Below, piece after piece: positions 48,301 through 60,300 of a stretch of DNA of 64,000 nucleotides. The stretch is from contig NC_087075.1 of NCBI RefSeq assembly GCF_026151205.1, positions 5,851,858-5,915,857 on the forward strand, in the 5' to 3' direction. The DNA comes from Bolinopsis microptera (taxonomy: Eukaryota; Ctenophora; Tentaculata; Lobata; Bolinopsidae). The position numbers and the translations under genes are program-made. Below the pieces are notes generated by a model that was not told the origin of the DNA, ran no database searches, and saw only the letters and a list, made by a program, of their open reading frames with translations. Numbering within the stretch: position 1 is the stretch's first letter; the number at the start of each line of letters is the position of its first letter.

Positions 48301-51300
48301 AAAACCTGTATGATATTATCATACAAGTTATGATAAAAACGTACTAAATAAGGTACAAATTTACTTCGGACCATTAACGATGTTAACATCAAAATTATGT
48401 TCGTGATCCCCTTCAATCCCTCTAAGTGTTTTAATTGTACGGCACACAAGGAAATATTAATTCAGTTCTGTAATACACACTTAATTTCTCCGAACCATTT
48501 GAGTTTATTCCGTTAATTCAGTTAATCTTATACAAAATCGAGAAATATTAATATCTTGGAATTTAATATTAAAATAATGGATAGTACTCAGTATTATTTT
48601 TAAGTACATAGAATCTAGTACGAAGAATCTAGGCAGACAACGAACCAACCACAAGTACTACGGCAAATTGCTGGCAGCTGCACTGTATACCATTAATTTT
48701 GTGGCTCTCACCATTTATCGCTTAGATAAAGACGACTAATGGTTCCATTTCGTGTGATGAATATATTGAGGTAGGATAGAATAATGCATACATTCTATCC
48801 TTTGTTATAATGTAGTTATCACGAGGAAACGATCTGTAAAATTACCTAATTAATAACAGACATGTTGGTAAATGAGGAGTTTTGTTAAAATTTAGATTTT
48901 CAATCAAACGTTACCACCTGGCCAGTTATAAACCTGCATTCCACCTGAATATTTTTTATTATCCAAATACAGCAGACATCTAAGATAAGAAATAGTATAA
49001 CTGAGTTATCATTATTTTTCTAATTAAATATGCTAAGGAGCAGTAAGCAGAGGAAAAGACAGGTGCCCGGTAAATTGGACGTCTAGAGCTACAGACCAAA
49101 ACAGCAGATTTACTGTCCCTGGTTTCCAAAGCTATAGCTTAATTATTTTTAAGGAGTTAAATATTTTTAAGGAGTTATATTTAGGACACGGTAAAGCAGT
49201 GCTGGAAGTAGAGTACTCACAAAATGAAACATGAAGGTGTAAATATACATAAACATACCGACGCTACAACAGACTAATTGTAATAAGCGAGAAATACTTT
49301 TTTTTTCCAAACATTTATTACGAAATATTGTCGAGATACACTATTTTTTATGAAAATCTTTTCAAAATTTACATACAATATAACATGTGGCGCAAAAAAA
49401 AATCAAAATATAACTGATTGCGATCTCTAAAGGACAGATGTATGTAAATTTCAAAGGGAAACCAGAACGCAGTAAAATTGTAGTCGAAACCACACCGCAC
49501 AAGCCTAGTCCCTGGTAAATGAAAATCAATCAAATAATATGTTGATAAAAAATCATATCCCATCAGTCCTTCTCGGAGCTTACGATCTTATTGTTCCTTA
49601 TAACATGAACTCGCTGAGGCTCCAATTCCCGTTTCTGCTTAACTTCAAGAACTAACTTCCTGAAGGCAGCTCTCTGCTCGGCTGATCGGTCGGGGCTGAT
49701 GTACACTGAGTCATACCCCTCCACTTCTCTTAGTTTTCTCGCTTTGCTCAACACTCGCCGCACATGATCTGAGCCGCTGAGAGTGAACTTGATAGGTTTA
49801 ACGGCTGGTCCTCCATCTGATACAGTTCTCCCCATCCTACAGCAAGAAACGATTCGAGGTTTCTCATCTATGTTTTCTAGTACCTCAAGCACTCTCTTTT
49901 CCAGGATTTCTTCACTCTTTTCTGGTAGACCGTAGATGACCAGATTTTGACTACGATCCTCTTCCTCGGAGGCACTTTTCAGAGCAGCTTTCATTTTCTT
50001 AGGCGCTAGCGCCTTGCTGCATGAATTCTTCACAACTGACGACCAGGCTTTGAGTTCGCTTTTCACTGTCGTCTGAACAGAGGTCAAATCTTCACTTTTC
50101 TTCTCAAGCAATTGTCCTTGCAGTTTAATCACAGTGTTCTGATCTGCAATCTTTTCGTCCTTCAGTTGGTCGATTTCATTTTGTGGTTTGGTGGCTGAAA
50201 ACAACAGCGGTGAACAATAACTGTCGAGAATGTTGATAAAAGTTTCCATCCAATCACACAGTATAGCCTTGGTGATCTGAGGCTTGTTGAGCGTTTCTTT
50301 ACGTAACACATTGGATTTCTGAACACCTGCCGCTTGACGCATATCGTTGAGTAGCATAATCTGAGCACCCAAAATCTGTTCAGCATACATTGATCTGAAT
50401 TTGAGTGTAGAGTAATTCATCGCTATTTCATTGTCAAGATTCTCCAAGTATTTGTTAACCATGATGTACAATGTACACGCAGGGCCAGTTTAATATACAC
50501 GAGTATATTATCTGCTACACAGTGAGAGCTGTTTAAACCGACGCAAAAGCAATTAACTGATAAGACTATAAAAAACTAAATCCTCGGACCTTGAGTCTGA
50601 ACTGTAAGCAAACCAAATTGGCACCTCTACAATATAAAAATTTAAATCTAAAGTAAAATTAGAAATATTTAATAACAAATACATTCTGGTCAGGTGACCC
50701 ACATAATAGTAGACGAGGTGCACGAAAGAGAGATGTACTCCGACTTCCTCCTCAACATTATGAGGGACATCCTCCCCGTCAGACCCTACCTCCGACTCGT
50801 CCTCATGACCGCAGATCCGGACCCTAAAGAGCTTCAGGTTTGGTTTTATCTTTTAGAAGGTAACCAGGTAACCAGGTAACCAGGTAACCCCGTCAGACCC
50901 TACCTCCGACTCGTCCTCATGACCGCAGATCCGGACCCTAAAGAGCTTCAGGTTTGGTTTTATCTTTTAGTTTTATTTAATTTTCTATGTTTATTTGTTA
51001 TATTTGTTTTATCTTAGCATCCGTTCAGGTGTAAAATGATTTTGAGTTGTGCTTGGATTTGTGTAACCCTAAAAAAGGTTGAGACTCAACTTTAAGTATT
51101 AATCGGGCAAGATATGATTGATCTTTCAATACTTTGCTTCATATAAATCTTATAAATTCTAAAGATCTTTCTGATTTCTAATTTCGATGCACTTCACACA
51201 AACCATTTTCAGAACTATTTCAACAACGCGCCGATAGTGAGTGTTAACAGCAGCTCAGTGGAAGTGCATGCTATGTTCCTGGAGTCCGTTCTCTCGAGCA

Positions 51301-54300
51301 CTCGGTACCACGAGAAGTTCAAATACCAGGTTTATCTTCAGTTACATAGTTCAAATACCAGGTTTATCTTCAGTTACATAGTTGAAATACCAGGTTTATC
51401 TTCAGTTACATAGTTCAAATACCAGGTTTATCTTCAGTTACATAGTTCAAATACCAGGTTTATCTTCAGTTACATAGTTCAAATACCAGGTTTATCTTCA
51501 GTTACATAGTTCAAATACCAGGTTTATCTTCAGTTACATATTTCAAATAACAGGTTTATCTTCAGTTACATATTTCAAATAACAGGTTTATCTTCAGTTA
51601 CATATTTCAAATACCAGGTTTATCTTCAGTTACATATTTCAAATACCAGGTTTATCTTCAGTTACATATTTCAAATACCAGGTTTATCTTCAGTTACATA
51701 TTATTTCTATTTGTGGAAGACTGCGTATATTTTACAAATTACAGGTTTATCTTCAAGTTCAATTATATAGTTCTACGATTAGATGGGATGTTTGCTTATA
51801 GTTTTATTTTAGGCTTGACATTTCTGATCAGTGTAATCGCCTTGACTACTAGCCTGATTTAAACTCAATATGTAAAATGTATTATAAACTGTTTAACAAT
51901 CTCTATCATCTATATTTTATATTTTATAGGAGAACCTGAAGGCGCTGCCCATGTCCACGGAAGAATGCGCGTACAGGACAAGTCTAGATGCTGTCACCAG
52001 TATTATCACGTGCAGGATGAAGCAACGTGGACCCACCGTGGAGCAAGGTCGGGAATTAAATATAATTAAATGAAAATATTAAATATTAATTAAATATTTA
52101 TATTTAATTTAATTTAGTTTATAAACTTTATTATATTTAGTCATTGCTTTGCTTCTTAGGAGCAGTGCTTGAGTTCATATTGCAAGTAGGCACCGTCATT
52201 TAACTCTCATTCTCGTTTTTTACAGGTTTGACAGCGCGGATGTCGCAGTTAGGAATGAACAATGACGGGTACCAAGGGGGGCACAACAACAACTTCCAAC
52301 CCAAATTACCCATGTACCAGGTAATTTATCTGACGGTCCAATTCTTTCAGAGTTATTAGATAAAATGGGCGTTTTCTATCACTGAAAATAACTGTTTTAC
52401 TTTGGTTGGGGGGGTTGCAACGACCATTAATAGTAGATGGAATTTTGTCAAAACTGACATTGTCATTAATGGTCATTAATGGTCATTAATGGTCATTAAT
52501 GGTCATTAATGGTCATTAATGGTCATTAAATAATTGAAATTCGTCGCACCAGATAGTGAAAGTGAAGACAAGGATCTTCATGACTTAGTTACTATAAAAA
52601 ACAAGAAAATGAACAAAAACACCTCTATTACGAAGTTCTGTAATTTTGGTAAGACGATATTTGGAAATAAAAGTCGGAGATCGAAATTTTTTGGTACCGG
52701 CTGTTTCGAGGGTTCTGTGCCATACCAACCGGGCTGCAAAAATTCTTCTAAGCCCTGTCAACGTCGAACAATTCGAAAGGGCGACTCATTAAGTGCTACC
52801 TTTGTTATGAGCAATTGAAGAAACGCATTGATGGCTGCTACACTAGAATGCTAAGGATGGCACTTAATGTGGATTGGAAGCAGCGAAAAACCAACAAAGA
52901 AGTCTATGGCAACCTACCGAGAGCAACCATGAAGATCCAAGAGCGCAGGATGCGACTAGCAGGCCATATCCACCGGCACCCAGAACTAGTCGCAAACCGC
53001 TTGCTACTCTGGGAACCAACTCATGGGGTGCGGAGTAGGGGGAGACCAGCCATGACCTATATTGAGAGCCTACGAGCTGACACGGGTCTCAACGACACTG
53101 GAGAAATGGGCGGACTTATGGCGGATAGAGTTTTATGGAGACAGCGCATCAAAACTCGGACGCTGAAGCCGCCTTAAGTCAGTAAGTCAGTTTGTTCCAA
53201 AAAAGGCTAAACGTCCCCTTCGTTGCCTCGGTACCATTTTATCAATGAGTGTCTCTGCTTCAAAAAAGGGCAACTGCAGATCTAGACGAATTCCTGCCGC
53301 ATCAATTTGTCCCTATCATGAATCATGATGACAGTGCTCGATTTTGGGTCAAAACTGCCGAAGGCAGAGTATTGAACTGTAAACGAATTGTTCTATCTAA
53401 TCCTAGGAAAAGATCAGCTTTTTTGTTGTCCGATTCAGACTGATGACGATGTATTTCATGAAGTGCTAAAGTTGAATAAGTTCATCTACTGTGTAATTAC
53501 TATATAATCGACTAGCATAATGATTTGGCCTAAATATAAATCTTGATATGATATAAGAACGGGAACGAAGTATTTAATTTTAATACCCGTGTTATTATTA
53601 TTTTATTATTGATTGTTATTTTACTATTGATACGATCTGATACTCCTAAATTGCCCTTTGAATTATTATTATTGATAACTATAATAAGTCACCAACTGTT
53701 ATCTGGTTTAAATCCCGTGGCCGCAAAATTTGTTCTTCATTACATTCGAACTTAATAAATGTAATCCCTAACTCACTCTGGAATCCACTCAAGTGATATT
53801 CTGGAAGGTCTGCCTAACCACGGAAGATTCTATTCTAAGTTTTCTCTTTCGAATCTCTAATTGTAAATGTAAAATAATAACATATACTTGTAGTTAGTTA
53901 ACTTAAGGTAGGGTCTAAATGATGCAGGCGTCCGTCCTTTTCGCTCTAAGAAGTGCCGGAAAAAACATGACCATTAATGTCAGTAGATGAAATTTTGACA
54001 AAACTGACATTGTCATTAATGGTCATTAATGGTCATTAATGGTCATTAATGGTCATTAATGGTCATTAATGGTCGTTGCAACCCCCCCCCCCCCCCCCCC
54101 CCCCCCCCCTTTGGTTCACGCTATTTAATTGGTGATGACTGTTTATTGTTTAAATGTTATCCAATTTCCTTATCTCTGCTCATCTGAGAATCCGAATTTG
54201 GTTATAGACTATAGCACTCTAATAGCACTCTAATTTAAATTTCTTACACATCTGCATATCACACTGGGTTTTCCAATTTCCTGTTTCTTATTAGCATGAC

Positions 54301-57300
54301 TTCTTTTACCAGGGTAACTACGACGGTAACTATGAAGTAGCACAGAATAATAACATGTACGGGGTTGAGCTTGGAGAGATTCTGGGTATTGGTATGTTCT
54401 TTATTCTTCTCTTTACTCTATCTAAACAGTAAACATTCCATTGAATATTTCTTCAAACCTCTTCAGACTGTTCTCATTTTTGCGGGAATTTCGAATCTTT
54501 GTTGGGACAAGTAAATACTGTTATGTCCTTAGTTATCCAACTTTAAAGTTGGAACTAAACGTTGGAACTAAAAGTTGGAACTGAACGTTACATTTTCCCT
54601 CCAGGTGAACAGACGGACGTACAGGACAGCTGCTCGGAGGTGTGGCTCCACGAGAACATGGACGTTGCCATGGAGACGTGTCTGGAGCAGTTTAACGAGA
54701 CCACATTTACCCAGATGCAGGGTTATATCCTGAGCGAGAGTGTAGGAGTGGATTACCAGCACACTGCCTCCTTCATGACCGCTCTTATGGTTAGTTTCCT
54801 TGTTGTTTACTGAATCTAATTAGCATGATTAATTAATTAACGTAGATTAAATAGATTAATTTAGTAAGACAGGTGTAGCTATTATATGAGAATACTGACA
54901 AGGCAGATCGGTTACAAATATGTTCCACTACATATCTTTGACAACATACGAATAATAATTACTGATAATTACTGATGATTACTGATAATTACTGATAATG
55001 TCCTCCCTCAGATCTCAGCAAGTAAGGGATCAGTTGAGATGGTAGAAAAACTTCTGAACCTGGGAGCCGACCCTAACGTCAGTGATCTGAGAGGACACAA
55101 CACCTACAAACATGCCGATGCTCATCCTGCGGTATGCGGAATTTACTAATTTGTATGGTCGTTAACATGGATATTGAATCATGAATGATATTCCAAATTA
55201 ACGGCACTTGTCCCTTTGATAGTTGGAATGGACGATTTCAGAGTTAAACTAGAGGATCAATATATTAAGGAAGATTAGTTGTAATTACATTTTAATTTGG
55301 TTGTGAGAAAGAATAAGACATGGAACCCAAATTATAATAATTTATATTATTACACTTAAAATTGCAGGTGATAACACTGTTGAAAGAGTTTAATTACGAG
55401 TTCGTAACGAAGAAATTTGACAACAGCGAAGAGACCAACATAATTACAAATAAAGAGGAGAAAGGCATTTTGGAAACTTACTACAAGGTTTTTATCACTA
55501 CATTTTTGGTGAATTATCTAATGTTCATCATCTTATTAAAGTAAATAATCTCATCATTTCTTGTCATGTTTGACAAGAGGTTTAATATTGACTTTAATGA
55601 TGTCAGAGCTGATTTTAGCACGAAAATAAGTGACCTCTTTATAACGCGGTTTTCCTGTACTACGCGATTTTTAAACGTTAAATCTTTCAAATCTTTCATT
55701 CCAAAAACCATGTTACAAGAGGGGACTACTGTATTTCATAAGAGTTTGTACGTACTTCTTTCATTACGCAAAAGTATTGAGCTACGGCAACTATCTCATT
55801 ATTTGTGTATCTAGTCTCTAGCCTAAACCGCGGTCTTTCTGGGTTCGATCATGATATTGTGGACTGGAAACTTGCTAAGTTGCTATAGCTTTTAAGTATC
55901 AAACTGCTATTTAAATGTTCAATTGATGCCCGATCTTCACTCATCTAGCGGCATTCAGCTTTAAGACATCCTTCTAACTCTGATTGAATATTTACAGCTG
56001 CAATTTGTATAACCTTTAACTATTCATTGACGTCGCCTGGCGGCTGGTAAACTATTAAACTAGGTAATAACGTAACCGCTCAAACCAATATAAACCCTGA
56101 CAGCGATATCAAGTCTAGTTCTTTTACCCTGGCAGACTTTGGAGAGCCAGCCTTTTGTTTCAGAAATTCTTAAAAATCTAACAGAAAATCAATTCCCTGA
56201 ATTTAATGATCCCCTGCTCGTGTTGCTAATTACTGTAGACTCACTGACTCGCATTATGCAAACTGCAAAGGGTACCTGCATTCTCCAACTGTGCACTCTT
56301 CCAGGAACACAACAACAACAATGGCGAACCTAGCAAGCTAGGATCGAGGGGCCGATCTCCTTTTCTTTTTGCGGTGCGGCCACGGTCCTTCCGGCACAGA
56401 TTTCCCTGCAGCATATTCGGGACGCAACCCCAGGCATATGTACATGTGTTACTGTTATTTTCGCAGCTCTAATAAGAGCCACTACCATTCACACCATGGT
56501 TTGGTGAGTGACGGCTGCCCATCAATTTTGAAATCTTGGCCCAACGGCCAACTGGGATTCGAACTCGCAACGTCAGGGCCAGTAGACAAGCAGATTAACC
56601 AACTAAGCCACTGAGTCTTCCAGGAAGTAGGAACCAATGCTGTTGAATTCGCACTAAACGTATTATTCGAATTAAATTCGCATACGAATTTTTTTCTGAA
56701 AATTGCCGAACTTAAAAAATATACCAAATACGGGAACAGGAAATCACGTGCCCGCATCAAAATGTTCACGAAAGTTGGCTTTGTATGGTGGAATATTGCC
56801 AAAACATGTGCTTCCCGCAACACGTGCGTGGTTACTGGTTAGTGACTAGCGTAGGTACTGACCAAGATCGCAAGGGGTTAAATTTAGATGTTAGATGTTA
56901 TCATAGTTGGTCAGTACGCACTGTACGAACTTTTAAAAGGTGCCGAACTGTACGAATTTTAAAAAGCTGTCGATGAATTTTTACCGAATTTTAAACCACT
57001 TACCACCGACCGATTTGAAAAACCTTAATCATTTGGCTTCGTCAGAGTTTTGTCGGCACTATTTGGGCACTATACAGACAGACAGACACTAGACAGACAC
57101 ACACACACACACACACACACATCTATTGAGATTATTAGTATATATTGGTTATAATATACTAGATTCGTTCGTTAATAATACTCACCGATTATAGCGAGGA
57201 AGAAGTCAATAGCAGCGATTATATTTATATAGAGCACATAGTTTTCCCAGCCCAAAACATTTTCAAGTTCAGTGATGTTCAGTCTTGGGATGTAGTGAAC

Positions 57301-60300
57301 AGTGTTACTTGGTAAATTTCATTATAGGAGCGACCCCTGATGTACAGTGGTATAAAAGTCAGTCACAAACCGATTCCGACTATTTGGAGTATAAAATAAA
57401 ATAAAATCTCGGTTATGTAATTCTCGTTATATAGCACCACGCAGGAGAAAATATCGCGTCTAGACCATCGTAAGTTTGACGCAGTTAAACTAATGGCAAG
57501 AATATACCCTCTCACAGGTTGAGATGTATCGGGAGTGGGAATACTATATGTAATTATAATCTGCTTTACAAAGTTGTTGATCTCTTTTAAATTGCACGTT
57601 CATCTATAAATGTTCAGAACTAAATTTTCTACTTTTCGATGTGCTGTGCACCTATGGAACGGTTGTTTTAGAAACAGCTTTTCAATTCAATTAAATAACT
57701 TTAAAATCTGGTTTATAAAATGCAATCGTTTAATGAGTGCTGTAGCATCAATCCTGATCTCTATGATATATTAGTAGTGATATCGCAAAGAAATCCAATT
57801 AAAATCAATGATATTGCGTCAAATGAAAATTATTTTTAGTGGTCGCTTTCTTTGAACAAAATTCTTAATGATTTTAAACCATAAAATAAATCTTGACTCA
57901 TATCTGATTTCGTGATAAATGATAATAGTACTGGTAGATAAAGAGTATTTTAACCTCGCTAAAAGCACCGGTCGTTTGAAAAGGTACTTATCTATCAAAG
58001 GCCTGACATCTGAGTTAATTTAAGACTTAAGTTCTTTCGATTAAATCCAAGTTCGAAAATTTATGAGGCGAATTTTCCCGAACTAATCCCGAACTGAAAA
58101 AAGGTGCCGAACTGTACGAATTTTTTACGACTTTTGTACGAACTGACCAACTATGTGTTTAGTGCTCTGTAATCCAAAAGTTTAATTACAGCAACAATTT
58201 AGTCGAAGTTTGAATTCTCTATCTACTTCCTACAACCCACTAGCGCTAAAATAAAAAATGACTAAATACGTCAAGCGGGCTCGTCCATTAGCAAGCACCC
58301 TGCACCCTCAAATGAGGTATTTTGTAAGTCAAAGGGAAGAAGATTATAGTTTCTAATGTTTGCATCGATGTTTAGTAAAATGGCTTTCTTAAATTAAAAG
58401 CCTTCTGTTTTCTCAGACGGTCGCATATTCCCTCTTTCCGGTCCGTGTACATTCTGTATATCACTGGAAATAGCCACGTTTTAATATGTTTATGAAAAGT
58501 TGGCCTGGACAAGTCACAAGGTTGGTAGTTCCATTAGGTTCCAGAGGTTCTGCATGCTTTGAAACCGAATTCCACTCTTTATAAGAGCACAGGAAGTTTT
58601 TACATAAATAAAGGGATCGCCGATTCATGATGGGACCAGAGAACCAGGTTGCAGCTCGATCTCCAAAAGTGCACAAGGAGCAAACGTATTCTATTGTCAC
58701 GGCCATTCCACAAAACCTGGGTTTGTCCTCCACATTTAATACAGAAACTGAAAAGGAGCTGTTGAAGGTTAACGTACACCCAAGAAATCGGGTACTCCTT
58801 CTTGTGAACCTTCCCTCCTTTTGTCTTCATCTGACTGCTCCTTATTGCCTGTAAAGAATTTATTGTATTCAGAAAATAACTATTGATATCCTTGATAAAC
58901 AGACACTCGACAAAAGAATTACTTGATACTTGTTGTCTTTTAATATATAATACAGTTTACAGTATGTATGTATAAATGCAAAATAAAGTTTAATCAAAGC
59001 ATTAAAAATGTGATGATTTTGCTCTTAGAAGCTTACTGACCAATGATCCAAAAAAGCGTCTTTGGCTCTTTCGTTTGGTATTTATGGTCTACACTGTCAC
59101 TACACTGTTTATACTTTATTTCCGGATCACCACATACATGATACCGATAATTGTCTTTAACCAAACACGAACTATCCCATCTTAGTGACGGTGTTATGGA
59201 CGAGAGCTCAATAGCTGTCTCTATAACGAGCGGTATGATAGCCGTCCTGGGAACCCTCAGCAACACCCTATCCCTCTCCTACTTCCGCCGTAAAGTCAAA
59301 TCAAACACTCGCAAACAAGGCTCTTTAACAAGGCGACTATTCATCAACCTGAACATCTGTGATTTCGTGGTCTGTGTTTCGTTTTTTGGGTGCAGTTTGC
59401 AGGATCTGATGCCGCCTTATTTTGTGCATGTGCTGATTGTTTGCACTACGATCTGTATGTTGGCCTCTTTTGTTTCAGGGTTCTTGACCTGTGTGTTAGC
59501 GGTCACGAGGACTGTCAGTTTGGTAAGACCGCTCCATGTCGTGAAATTCCGTTCAATTGCAGTTGGAATGATAGTTTTTGGGTTGATTTTGTTGGTCATG
59601 GTGCCTGCGTACATTGTATGTGATTTTGAGATTTTAAAGGGCTGGAGACATGAGTTTATCTTGGTAACTGTCAGTAGAGCAGTTAATACCGCTTTGCTCT
59701 TCGTGATTTTCTTTGTGGTCATAACATCTAACGTGGCCAGCATGGTAAAGATATACCTCTCACAGACCACAAAATCGGTTTGTGAAAAGACCGAGACAAA
59801 GACCGAGAAAAAGACCGAGACAAAGACCGAGGAAAAGACCGAGAAAAAGACCGAGGAAAAGACCTTGAGAAGACGCGCAACAGTGACAGTTGGTATTCTG
59901 TCTGTATTCTACTGTATGTGTAACATCGGGTTCCTTGTAGATCTGATCTTGAAAACGGGGAACTCCGAGAACCATGTCCCGAAGTTGGTGAGGCTGGTGA
60001 ATTTTCACGTGCTATTGACACTTAACTCCGCATGCAATCCTGTGGTATATTTCGTGAGGAAAGCTGAAATGAGGATCTACTTGAGGGACGAGTGGAGGAG
60101 GATTTCAAGAATCAAGAATAGTGGTTAAGTAAGGGAGCATAACCAGCAATGCTTCCTCAAGAGATGAGCAACTAGGTTAACTTTTAAACCAATGTCTTAT
60201 TTAAACGGAGTTGATCTGCTCCGGAGTAGAGACCAGAACAAAAGATTACCCAGAAAATATGGATAACGAAGTCCTTGTGTTTCTGCTGCTTATTGATTTT

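Larger units (their letters stand above)
46448..49562. other. Upstream region of the receptor gene, inside helicase intron 8
   Basis: Holds the receptor promoter by position, but no TATA box or other site could be assigned. A fold-back element (46652-46842) and a two-copy repeat (47354-47600) are present; from about 47610 to 49300 nothing else is recognised. Confidence 0.4.

Noticed and set aside
48204-48449. 81-codon minus frame upstream of the receptor
   Set aside because: No recognisable pattern and no support from splice or promoter signals.
55514-55814. Overlapping plus and minus frames in helicase intron 16
   Set aside because: Both strands open over the same bases, with no domain pattern or splice logic.
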